Shown here piece after piece: positions 38,987 through 47,495 of a stretch of 64,000 nucleotides of DNA. Numbering within the stretch: position 1 is the stretch's first letter; each line of letters opens with the position of its first letter. The notes below the pieces were generated by a model. The model had not been told where the DNA came from. It was given only the letters and a program-made list of their open reading frames with translations, and did no database searches. Source of the DNA: Actinomyces sp. Marseille-P3109 (GTDB lineage: Bacteria > Actinomycetota > Actinomycetes > Actinomycetales > Actinomycetaceae); NCBI RefSeq assembly GCF_900323545.1, contig NZ_OOHN01000008.1, forward strand, positions 2,978,019 through 3,042,018. The letters are read 5' to 3'. The position numbers were made by a program, and so were the translations under genes.

Positions 38987-40437
38987 CAGTAAGCTCCCTT
39001 TCCGCCGATGACCGCGCGCAGCGTCCCGGCGAAGATCTTCGCGTCCAGGGCTCCGCCCCGGTTCTCCACGTAGTGACGGTCCAGGGCCACGGTGGAGGCC
39101 CAGGACAGGTCCGAACGTCCGGAGATCTGCCACAGGCCGGTCAGCCCGGGCTTGACCAGGAGACGACGCAGAGCCTCGGCGTCGTACTTGGCGACCTCGA
39201 CGGGAAGTGCGGGGCGGGGCCCCACCAGGCTCATGTCGCCGCGTACGACGTTGATGAGCTGAGGCAGCTCGTCGATCGACAGACGGCGGATCCAGCGGCC
39301 CACCCGGGTGATGCGCGGGTCCTGGCGGTCCTTGAACATGACCTCGTTACCGGCGTCGCCACCGGCCTTGACCACGGAGGCCCGGCGGGCGTCGGAGTCG
39401 ATGTACATCGAGCGGAACTTCCACATGGTGAAGGGCTTGCCGTTCTGGCCCACGCGGGTCTGGGTGTAGAAGACCGGCCCGGGGGAATCGATGCGGATCG
39501 CGACCGCGGTGGCCGCCAGCAGCGGCGAGATGAGCGTCAGCCCGACGGCGCCGGCGAACCGGTCGAACAGGGACTTGCCCAGAGCGCGGGTACGGCGGGT
39601 CTTGACGGCGATGAGACCGGTCCAGCCGTGCGTGACGGTCAGGGCCCGCATGCGCCCGGGCACGACGTCCTGCAGGCCGGGGGCGACGACGAGGCGCACC
39701 TGGGTGTTCTCCAGGCCGCGCATGAGGGTCACCAGGTCCTCCGGGGTGACCGAGCCGACCGTCATGACGGCGTCGATGCGCTCGGCGTGCAGGGTCTGGG
39801 TGATGTGCTGGGGGCTGCGCACGGGCTCGGCCGAGTGGAAGGCGCGGTCCTGCCCGGAGGACAGGTAGCCCACGATGAGGAAGCCGTCCATGGGGTGGCG
39901 GCGCAGCTGGGTGAGCAGGGGCTGGGCGCCAGAGCCCATGACGATGAGGGTGCGGCGCAGCGCGTGGCCCTCGAGGCGGCGGCGGCGCAGCCAGCCGGAC
40001 TCGATGGAGCGTCCGGTGATGGCCAGGAGGAGCTGGACCGCCAGGGCCGCCATGAGGGTGGTCCGGGCGACTCCGGACAGGTCGGCCAGCAGCAGGGCCA
40101 CCGGGACGCTCACGGCGGCCGCGGCGACGAAACGACCCGTGCCGGGTCCGGCCTGCTCCACGGCGTCGATGCCGAGGGCTCCCAGGAACCAGGCGATGAG
40201 CACCATCGTGGTGCCCACCGTGGCCGCGGACCAGACCAGTGACAGGTGGCCGCCCAGCAGGGCGACCCAGACAGGGGCGGTGACGGCGAAGAGGTCGGAC
40301 AGCACGAGCCAGATGACGAGGTCGCGGCGCGTGCGTGCCCAGGGACTGCGCGGAGCTGTGGTGGAGGTGGCGTCGGCTGCTGTCGAGGGACGCCGGTGCT
40401 GCTCGCGCTGGGGCAGTGTCAGGGTCGAACTAGACAA
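38986..40437 (-). CDS. Polyprenyl-phosphate sugar-1-phosphate transferase (priming glycosyltransferase)
   Basis: 483 residues. Four N-terminal helices (about 35-150), a CoA-binding-like middle domain and a C-terminal bacterial sugar transferase domain (about 285-483). The latter carries KTRRTRALGKSLFDRFAG, SPGPVFYTQTRVGQNG, MWKFRSMYIDSDARR and LPQLINVVRGDMSLVGPRPA, typical of WbaP/WcaJ. It starts glycopolymer synthesis by attaching a sugar phosphate to the lipid carrier. The start codon is TTG, with GGAG 6 nt upstream. It heads the long minus-strand operon. Confidence 0.92.
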   Translation of the reverse strand: MSSSTLTLPQREQHRRPSTAADATSTTAPRSPWARTRRDLVIWLVLSDLFAVTAPVWVALLGGHLSLVWSAATVGTTMVLIAWFLGALGIDAVEQAGPGTGRFVAAAAVSVPVALLLADLSGVARTTLMAALAVQLLLAITGRSIESGWLRRRRLEGHALRRTLIVMGSGAQPLLTQLRRHPMDGFLIVGYLSSGQDRAFHSAEPVRSPQHITQTLHAERIDAVMTVGSVTPEDLVTLMRGLENTQVRLVVAPGLQDVVPGRMRALTVTHGWTGLIAVKTRRTRALGKSLFDRFAGAVGLTLISPLLAATAVAIRIDSPGPVFYTQTRVGQNGKPFTMWKFRSMYIDSDARRASVVKAGGDAGNEVMFKDRQDPRITRVGRWIRRLSIDELPQLINVVRGDMSLVGPRPALPVEVAKYDAEALRRLLVKPGLTGLWQISGRSDLSWASTVALDRHYVENRGGALDAKIFAGTLRAVIGGKGAY

Positions 40438-40870
40438 GGTGGACTCCGCAGGGATCGAGGGTGGGTAATAACTGGTCGAGTGGTGCTGACGGGACGTCGC
40501 GAACAGCAGCAGTTTTAGAATGCTACTAACTCTGGACGGCGTTATTTGTGGGAAGTGGCCAAGATCGCAGGGTCAGGAAGAGGAGTCGGGGTGCGTTTGA
40601 AGTGACTCTATGTTACAGGTGAGCAACGATGCAGAGGTGCCAATACACTTATGAGGGACCTTTCAGGGTTTGTCCAGCAAGGGGTGTTTGGCCTGGTCAA
40701 GGCCGGTTTGCTGGGGTTATGCCAAGGGGGGTGGTTGGGGGTCGGTCAATGTCACAAGTCGATAAACAAAAGATAGCAGGTCGCTGATGATGGTGCGTCT
40801 ACTCTCGTGCCTGTCTTCAGTCTTCCCCCGACGCCAGATTGTGACCTTCCTACAACATCAGGAGTGCGAT
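40438..40870. promoter_or_regulatory. Divergent control region between priming transferase and flippase
   Basis: 433 bp without a gene, markedly AT-richer than the flanks. It should hold the promoters of both the 16-kb minus-strand operon and the flippase operon. AT-rich patches are at 40511-40525 and 40760-40775. No convincing -35/-10 pair or operator stands out. Confidence 0.5.
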
Positions 40871-42433
40871 GTGACCCAGCCGAAGCCTTCGGCACCTGCG
40901 CGGACCTCTCCGGCGGGTGCCCCTCCCGCAGGTGCCGAGGATCGTGGACGATCTGCGGATATGTCAGGCACCGCAAGCCATTCGATGGCTGAAGAAGGTG
41001 CTGGATCGACGGTGAGGCCGGCCGCTCGACGCCTGTCGCTGCGGCGGCTCGGTGGGTCGCTGCGGCGAGGATCGTCGTCGGGTGCCAGCTGGTCGTCTGT
41101 GGGAACCACAGCCGTCGCCAAGGTCCTGGTCATGGGTGTCTCGGGCGTCTTCGGCCTGGTCAATACCAGTCTCATCATCAGGCACTTCGGTGCCGACGCC
41201 TTCGCTCAGTACGGCCTGCTGGCCACCTTCCCCACCCTCATGCCCTTCACGGACCTGGGGATCGGCGCGGTCATCCTCAACACGGTGGCGGGCTCGACCG
41301 ACCCGGCCCACGACTCGACCGTGCGGCGCACGATCACCACCGCCATCCGGGTGCTGCTCGGGTCCGCCCTGGTCGTCAGCACGGTCGGCATCGTCCTCAT
41401 GCTCCTGGGGGCCTGGCCCTGGCTGCTGGGGGGCAAGCTCATGGAAGGCGGTGGGCTGACCGCCACCGTCTGTCTCATCATCTACGCCGCGGCCCTGCCG
41501 ATGTCCGTGGGGCAGCGCGTCATCATCGGCCTGGGGCGCTCGGCCACGCAGGTCATCAGCCAGGGCGTCGTCTCCCCGGCCATGTCCTGCTTCCTGCTGC
41601 TGGCCATCGTCACCGGCCTGGGGCGCGGCAACGCCGTGTCCATCTACTCCTACATCGCCAACGCGCTGGTCTCGGTCATCTGCATCATCGTCGCCTGGCG
41701 CGCCACCAGGCCCCTGTTCGCGGGGGCCCTCAGGGACGTGCCGCGTGTCCGTAGCGTGCGGGGCGTGCGCATCGTCAACACCGCGGGCCCCCAGCTGCTT
41801 CAGTCCCTGGCCATCCCGATCGCCTTCCAGACCGACCGGCTCCTCCTGTCCCACCTGGGCCAGTCGCAGGCCCTGGCCGAGTACAACCTGGCCAACAACC
41901 TGTTCAACATGCTCACCCAGACCGTCATGGCGGCCGGGGTCGCCATGTGGCCGATGTTCGCCCGTGCCCGTGCTGACAAGCGCATCGAGAACCCCTTCAA
42001 GCCGGCGATGCTCTTCAGCGGGGGCGGCTTCGTTCTGGCGCTCGCGCTGGTGGCCGTCACTCCCTGGGCCGCGCGCGTCATGTCCCACGGCAAGATCGTC
42101 CTGCCTGCCGCCCTCGTGTGGGCCTTCGCCGTCTACGTCGCCGTCGAGGCCGGCAAGCAGCCGCTGGGCATGTACATGACCGATCCGCGCGGGCTGCAGT
42201 TCCAAGTGGTTCCGGTGCTCGTCCTGGTGCCGATGAACCTCGCCATCTCCTGGGTCCTCATTGGGCCGTTCGATGCGGCCGGCCCTATCCTGGGCTCAGT
42301 GATCTCTGTGATCCTGTGCCAGATCATGCCGTATGCCTGGTGGGTGCGCCGGGACGTGGCCAGGCGCCGCCGCGAGCTGGCCGAGCAGCAGGCGCGGGAG
42401 ACGGGCGGTGACGCCGTTCCTCCTGGTCGGTAG
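40871..42433 (+). CDS. Wzx-like polysaccharide flippase (MATE/MOP superfamily)
   Basis: About 520 residues. GTG 40871 is preceded by AGGAG 6 nt upstream, and an earlier in-frame ATG at 40787 lacks this. A disordered cytoplasmic N-terminus of about 75 residues is followed by about 12-14 hydrophobic helices as in polysaccharide flippases. It would move the lipid-linked repeat unit across the membrane. It lies in the plus-strand part of the glycopolymer locus, divergent from the priming transferase. Confidence 0.85.
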   Translation: MTQPKPSAPARTSPAGAPPAGAEDRGRSADMSGTASHSMAEEGAGSTVRPAARRLSLRRLGGSLRRGSSSGASWSSVGTTAVAKVLVMGVSGVFGLVNTSLIIRHFGADAFAQYGLLATFPTLMPFTDLGIGAVILNTVAGSTDPAHDSTVRRTITTAIRVLLGSALVVSTVGIVLMLLGAWPWLLGGKLMEGGGLTATVCLIIYAAALPMSVGQRVIIGLGRSATQVISQGVVSPAMSCFLLLAIVTGLGRGNAVSIYSYIANALVSVICIIVAWRATRPLFAGALRDVPRVRSVRGVRIVNTAGPQLLQSLAIPIAFQTDRLLLSHLGQSQALAEYNLANNLFNMLTQTVMAAGVAMWPMFARARADKRIENPFKPAMLFSGGGFVLALALVAVTPWAARVMSHGKIVLPAALVWAFAVYVAVEAGKQPLGMYMTDPRGLQFQVVPVLVLVPMNLAISWVLIGPFDAAGPILGSVISVILCQIMPYAWWVRRDVARRRRELAEQQARETGGDAVPPGR

Positions 42434-42581
42434 CTCTGAGCCGCCCCCGCGGCCCGGGCGCCCGCAGCCGCCTGCCCGCGCCAACCACTCCCCGCCGCTG
42501 CCTGTCTTCCCTCGTCGCGGTCCATCATCACTGTCCATCCACCCCGGTCCGACTCACGGGCCCCATCCAAGGAGACGCTTC

Positions 42582-43316
42582 ATGAGCTCCCCTGCCGGTT
42601 CCCCCACCATCGCCGAGAACATCAGGGCGCTGTCCCGCGCCCAGAAGTCCAAGGCCGGTGCCCCCCTGTACTCCCGTATCGTCAACCGCCCCGCGGGCCG
42701 GGTCCTGGCCGCCGTCGCCCACCGACTGGGCGCGACCCCGGACCAGGTAACGGTGCTCTCGGCGCTGTGCACCTACAGCGGCATCGCACTCATCGCCCTG
42801 TGGCGTCCCACGGTCGTGTCCGCAGTGGCGACCGCCCTGCTGCTCATGCTGGGATACGCCCTTGATGCCGCCGACGGACAGCTGGCGAGATTGCGCAATG
42901 GTGGATCGAAGGCCGGTGAATGGCTGGATCATGTCGCCGACGTCATTAAGCTCTCCACAATTCATGGGGCCATTGCGATCTCCCTTTTCCGGTTCACGGA
43001 TCTGCCTCCCTCGGTCCTCCTTATTCCACTCGCATTCGGGGCGGTTCAGAATATCCACTTCTTTAGTTACATCCTGACCTATCAGCTGCGTTATCACGGC
43101 GGTACGCCGATGGCCAAGGATGAGGCCCGTCCGGGCATGATCAAGTCGATCCTCTCGGCACCCACGGACTACGGGCTCATGTGCTTCGTGCTCATGACCC
43201 GCTTCGCCCCTACGGTCTTCCTGTGGATCTACGGCGTCATGCTCCTGGGCTGCGCGGGCTACGTGGCACTGGCTCTGCCCAAGTGGTACCGCGACCTGCG
43301 GCGCGACACCCAGTAG
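42582..43316 (+). CDS. CDP-alcohol phosphatidyltransferase family protein
   Basis: About 244 residues with the complete CDP-alcohol phosphotransferase motif: DAADGQLARLRNGGSKAGEW then LDHVADV (DxxDGxxARx8GxxxDxxxD), and about six helices. ATG 42582 has AAGGAGA about 7 nt upstream. The family transfers a phospho-alcohol from a CDP-alcohol to an acceptor. Given the TagD-like cytidylyltransferase nearby, it may decorate or build a phosphodiester-linked glycopolymer rather than make a phospholipid (inference). Confidence 0.85.
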   Translation: MSSPAGSPTIAENIRALSRAQKSKAGAPLYSRIVNRPAGRVLAAVAHRLGATPDQVTVLSALCTYSGIALIALWRPTVVSAVATALLLMLGYALDAADGQLARLRNGGSKAGEWLDHVADVIKLSTIHGAIAISLFRFTDLPPSVLLIPLAFGAVQNIHFFSYILTYQLRYHGGTPMAKDEARPGMIKSILSAPTDYGLMCFVLMTRFAPTVFLWIYGVMLLGCAGYVALALPKWYRDLRRDTQ

Positions 43317-43412
43317 GTCGTCGGCCCCGCAGGTCTGGCGCCACCGACGGACCGGGGCCGGTGTAGCCAACGGTTCATGACCCGTTCACGCAATCATCGC
43401 TTAAGGATTCTC

Positions 43413-44306
43413 ATGTCACTGCTTACCGGCCGCAAGGCACTACTGGTCTATACCGGACGCAAGGATGGTCTGGGCAACCGTGTACGGGCCCTGCTGTCCG
43501 CCCAGGCCCTGGCCCGCGTCGAGAATCGTGACCTCTATTACGTGTGGAGTACCGACGAGTACTTCGGCCCCCGGATGGACGAGCTGTGGCACTTTCAGGA
43601 GGGCACCTCGGTATCGCGACTGACCTCCCGAGCGCTCATTCCTCTGGCCCGGTACCGCCAGCCCAGGGGCGTCCGGGTCACGCCCGCACTGCGCCGCGCC
43701 CACCTGTGGCAGATCCGCTCCCACGGCCTGCCCGTCACCTGGGAGGACCCGGCCTGGAGCGAGGGGGCATCGGGCACCGGGCCGCGTCCCTGGACCGAGC
43801 TGCTGCGCGAGCTGACCCCCGTCGACCAGATCGCCGATCAGGTGCGCTCCATCTACGACGCTCACCTGCGTGGACGCCCCTACGTCGGCATCCAGGTGCG
43901 CACCCACGCGGTTTCTCACGCCAAGACGATCGAGTCCTCCCCGGTGGAGTGGTTCGCGAACCGGATGCGTCAGATCCGCGCCGACCACCCCGACGTCCCC
44001 TTCTTCCTGTCCTGCGACACCCCCGAGGCTCAGGAGCAGCTGGCCGGTGAGTTCACCGGCTGCGTGTTCCTCACCGACAAGGGTGGCTACAACACCACCG
44101 CCGGCGTGCGTGCGGGACTGGTCGACCTCTACCTGCTGGCCAGCTCCCAGCACCTCATCGGGGCCTCCTTCTCCAGCTTCGTGGAGATGGCCGTCTTCCT
44201 GTGCGACGGCGCCGTGCCCTTCGAGCGGCCCGACCAGCCCCTCGAGGGCGAGTTCAGCCTGTCCCTGGGGCTGGCCGAGGACCCCCTGCGCCCCGCCCAG
44301 CGCTGA
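43413..44306 (+). CDS. Fucosyltransferase-like glycosyltransferase
   Basis: About 297 residues. ATG 43413 has AAGGA 6-7 nt upstream; an in-frame ATG at 43377 is the alternative. The N-terminal GRKDGLGNRVRALLSAQALA resembles the GLGNR/GGLGNQ donor-site start of fucosyltransferases. YVGIQVRTH resembles the HVRRTD-type motif of the NodZ/GT23-O-fucosyltransferase group. The C-terminal LIGASFSSFVEMAVF also fits that fold. It probably adds a deoxyhexose to the surface glycan. Family placement is by motif only. Confidence 0.65.
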   Translation: MSLLTGRKALLVYTGRKDGLGNRVRALLSAQALARVENRDLYYVWSTDEYFGPRMDELWHFQEGTSVSRLTSRALIPLARYRQPRGVRVTPALRRAHLWQIRSHGLPVTWEDPAWSEGASGTGPRPWTELLRELTPVDQIADQVRSIYDAHLRGRPYVGIQVRTHAVSHAKTIESSPVEWFANRMRQIRADHPDVPFFLSCDTPEAQEQLAGEFTGCVFLTDKGGYNTTAGVRAGLVDLYLLASSQHLIGASFSSFVEMAVFLCDGAVPFERPDQPLEGEFSLSLGLAEDPLRPAQR

Positions 44307-44327
44307 TACCCCGCCGAGCCGGGCATT

Positions 44328-44368
44328 TTTCGCGTAGCCCTACCGTTTTTCCGTAGGGCTACGCGAAA
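44328..44368. terminator. 16-bp perfect hairpin with T-rich loop and flanks
   Basis: 44328-44343 pairs with 44353-44368. The left flank gives TTTTT and the loop contains TTTTT. It lies between the convergent fucosyltransferase-like gene and the minus-strand glycosyltransferase. Confidence 0.85.
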
Positions 44369-44399
44369 TCTGTCGGTCTCGGTGGAACCGGCGGGGGCC

Positions 44400-45575
44400 T
44401 CAGTGATCGAGGAGCTCGCCCATGATCCGGGCCATGGTGGCTCGGTAGCCGGCCACGGAGAACCGGTCGGCAGCCTCGCGCTCGCCCTGCTCGGCCAGCC
44501 TGGCCGCCAGAGCCGGGTCCGCCGCCAGGGTCCCGAGGGCCTCGGCCAGAGCCGCAGCGTCGTCGGCGGGCACGAGCAGGCCGGTGATCGCGTCGGTGAC
44601 GACCTCCGCCAGGCCCTGGACCCGGGAGGCCACAAGCGGCCGGGCGGCGTGCATCGCCTCGACCGCCGTGTTCCCGAAGGGCTCGGCCCGCGAGGGCACG
44701 ACGACGGCGTCGGCGGCCTCCAGCACCGGCCAGGTGGGGCGCACGTAGCCCAGCAGCTCGACGTGCCCGTCCAGATCCGGCTGGGCGGCGCGCTCGCGCA
44801 GCTCCTCCTCGTACCACTCGTAGCCGGGGAAGACCGACCCGCACACGCTCAGGGAGGCATCCACCCCCGAGTCGCGCAGCAGCCCGACGGCGTCCAGGGC
44901 CACGTCCACGCCCTTGCGCGGGGAGAGACGACCCACCATGGCGATCCGGAACGAGTCGCCGGGCTGCCTACGACGCAGGGGCGCCAGAGGTTGGTCCGGA
45001 CCGGCGACCCCGTTGTGGACCACCTCCGTGCGTGAGGCGAGGCGCGGCTGGACGTCCAGGAGGGCGTCACGGGCGGCGCCGGAGTTCGCCACGATCCGGG
45101 AGGCCGCCAGGAGGGGCGCGTTGAGTCCGGTGCGGATGATCCGGCGCTGGGTGTCCTCGGCCTCGTGGACGTGCGCCAGCACGGGGATGCCCGCCGCGCT
45201 CGCGGCCACCGGCCACCACGGGATCGTCACCGTGTTGGTCAGGACCGCCTCGGCCCGGCTGGCGCGGATGACCGTCCGTAGGCGCGCGATCTCCGGGGCG
45301 GCCTGAGCCGACAGTCTCGTCAGGCCCTTGGGACTCAGCAGGGCCTTGCGCAGGACGGTGAACGGCATGACGGCTACGCGGGCCCCGGCCTCGCGCAGCA
45401 CCTCGACCAGGGGGCCGTCCAGGGGCAGGGCCACGAGGACCTCGTGGCCGGCGTCGATGAGCCCGTGAATGGTCTCGACCAGCTGCCAGTCCGATCCGTA
45501 GAGGTCGGGGGAGGGGTGAGCCACGAGGATCCGGGTGGCGCCGGCGTGGTCACCGCCCGCCCGGCCCCGGCTCAC
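44400..45575 (-). CDS. Glycosyltransferase family 4
   Basis: 391 residues with a GT-B fold. The N-terminal acceptor domain begins RILVAHPSPDLYGSDWQL. The C-terminal domain has GRLSPRKGVDVALDAVGLL and the EX7E-type PSRAEPFGNTAVEAMHAARP. It is a retaining transferase that probably adds a hexose to the repeat unit. The GTG start overlaps the upstream DUF1972 glycosyltransferase stop by 4 bp. Confidence 0.9.
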   Translation of the reverse strand: MSRGRAGGDHAGATRILVAHPSPDLYGSDWQLVETIHGLIDAGHEVLVALPLDGPLVEVLREAGARVAVMPFTVLRKALLSPKGLTRLSAQAAPEIARLRTVIRASRAEAVLTNTVTIPWWPVAASAAGIPVLAHVHEAEDTQRRIIRTGLNAPLLAASRIVANSGAARDALLDVQPRLASRTEVVHNGVAGPDQPLAPLRRRQPGDSFRIAMVGRLSPRKGVDVALDAVGLLRDSGVDASLSVCGSVFPGYEWYEEELRERAAQPDLDGHVELLGYVRPTWPVLEAADAVVVPSRAEPFGNTAVEAMHAARPLVASRVQGLAEVVTDAITGLLVPADDAAALAEALGTLAADPALAARLAEQGEREAADRFSVAGYRATMARIMGELLDH

Positions 45576-46741
45576 AGGCTCACCTTCCCGGTGCGGCGCC
45601 CGGAAGGGCGGTGGCGCGAGGGGCCCTCGAGCGCCAGGCGCCTAGCCAGGGCCTCGTAGCCGGAGGCCACCTCGTCCCAGTCGTAGAGGACGGCCCGCTT
45701 GCGGGACTCCTCGCCGCGCGCGGCCTGGGCCTCGACGTCGGACTCGGCGGAGGTGACCAGGGCGGCCACATCGTCGGGCGAGGTCCAGTAGCGCCCGGCC
45801 TCGCCCAGGACCTCCCGGTTGAAGGAGACGTCGAAGGCGTCCACCGCGGCCCCGGCGCCGATCGCGCGCAGGAGGGAGGGGTTGGTGCCCCCTACGGAGT
45901 GTCCGTGGTAGTAGACCAGAGCCCCGGCGTAGAGCGCGTCGAGCAGCTCCTGGTCCCACAGGCCGCCCAGCAGGCGGACCCGCTCGTCGGCCAGGGCCTC
46001 GATGCGGGCGGTGTACTCGTCGGCGTACGGGGCCGAGCCGACGACGACCAACGGCAGCGTGGCGCCGGAGTGAACGTAGCCCTCGACGATGACGTCGATG
46101 TGGTTCTCCACCTCGAAGCGGGCGACGACCAGGTGGAAGCCCTTGGGGTCCAGGTCCAGCTCGGCCAGGCGCGAGGTGTCCGCAGTGATGCGGGGAGCCC
46201 CGTAGGAGATGAGGTCGGTGGGGGCGTTGAACTCGTCGGTGTAGTAGTCGGCGATGCCTTGGGCGTCGGCGATGAGGGCGTCGGAGTAGCGCACGGCCAG
46301 GGCCTCGGCCGCGCGGTAGTAGCGCTTACCGGTGGGGCCCCACTTGCCGCGGCGCCACTCCAGGCCGTCGACGTGGGTGGCCACCGGGACTCGTGCGGCG
46401 CGCAGCGCGGGCAGGAAGGGGGAGTTGGCGGCGTTGAAGACGAAGGCGGCGTCGGGGTGGGTGCGGCGCAGTAGGTGGACCACCGACAGGGCCGTGTGCG
46501 ACAGGGTCTCCAGGCTGCGGTTCTTGACCGAGGGCAGCTCGATCAGCCGCATTCCCAGATAGGTACTCGGAAGCGGGGTGCTCGGCTCGGGGTTGCGGCA
46601 GTAGACGAGGACCTGGTGGCCGCGGTCTGCCAGGCGCCGGCCCACCTCCTCGATGGCGGTCTCAAAACCTCCGTACCGGGCGGGGACGCCTCGCGTCCCG
46701 ATCATGGCGATGCGGAGCCTGTCCGGGTTCACAGCAGTCAA
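45572..46741 (-). CDS. Glycosyltransferase family 4 with DUF1972 N-terminus (rhamnosyltransferase-like)
   Basis: 389 residues. The N-terminus RIAMIGTRGVPARYGGFETA is the hallmark of the DUF1972 group, which includes putative rhamnosyltransferases of capsule clusters. The C-terminal GT1 domain contains YYHGHSVGGTNPSLLRAIG. The TTG start is preceded by AAAGGA 5 nt upstream. It is the first gene of a two-gene minus-strand operon with the GT4 gene. Confidence 0.9.
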   Translation of the reverse strand: MTAVNPDRLRIAMIGTRGVPARYGGFETAIEEVGRRLADRGHQVLVYCRNPEPSTPLPSTYLGMRLIELPSVKNRSLETLSHTALSVVHLLRRTHPDAAFVFNAANSPFLPALRAARVPVATHVDGLEWRRGKWGPTGKRYYRAAEALAVRYSDALIADAQGIADYYTDEFNAPTDLISYGAPRITADTSRLAELDLDPKGFHLVVARFEVENHIDVIVEGYVHSGATLPLVVVGSAPYADEYTARIEALADERVRLLGGLWDQELLDALYAGALVYYHGHSVGGTNPSLLRAIGAGAAVDAFDVSFNREVLGEAGRYWTSPDDVAALVTSAESDVEAQAARGEESRKRAVLYDWDEVASGYEALARRLALEGPSRHRPSGRRTGKVSL

Positions 46742-47495
46742 CGGAGTCCTTTCAAGGGGCGGCGGAGCCGGGAGGGGGGTGGGAACCGGTGGGCCCGGTC
46801 GAACGCGACAGTCGGATGAGACGTCGGCCGCGGGCCACCGAGAGTGGCGGGAGGAGCGGTGGCGACGGCGGATCCGGGCTCTCGCCCGCGCGCTGGCTGA
46901 TCCCGGTCTCGGCTCGGTGCTGATTGGGGACCGGACCAGTGCTGGATCGCCGAGCGTGCCGGCGTCAAGCCGGGACGGCCGTACCGCACATACCCGGTCA
47001 AGAGTCTAGAGGCAGCCGGCGCTGCGCTCGAGCGATACGGAAAGCGGGATGCTTCGGCTGCGAGAACAGGACGCAGGGGGCGGTAGGAGGAACGGTTGTA
47101 GATCCCCTCCGTGGGAACGATGCAGGGACCCTCCGTGGGAACGGGGTGGAGACGGAGGTGTGAATGCCGGCTCGGTCACCGAGGTGAACGATCCATTCCC
47201 ACCTGAATGACGGCTGGGAATTTGGGGTGAGAATCGGGTGTGGAACGCCGGCTCAATGAGTGAGAGGCTATCGATGGGAAAAGCGTCCATGAGGTGCAGA
47301 CCTGCTCGATTAGTGATTGATGCCACAACAGAAGATGCAATAAAGTCTCTTCGAACCGTTACCAAAGAGTTACCTCTGTAATAGCCTCGTGACTGGCGCC
47401 GGTCTCGCTGTCTGCCGTTCGGGTCTGAGGTGGGGCTGCCCCGTCGTAGCGCGCCGCTTACCCAAGTTCCCTCACGTCTTAAGAACGGAGCACTC
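46742..47495. promoter_or_regulatory. Long intergenic region upstream of the first propeller gene
   Basis: 754 bp without a credible gene. It has a repeated CCCTCCGTGGGAACG (near 47106 and 47134, 28 bp apart) and a direct repeat GTTACC-N6-GTTACC near 47357-47375, close to where a promoter for the propeller gene is expected. From about 47220 to 47400 it is AT-richer than its surroundings. Confidence 0.5.
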
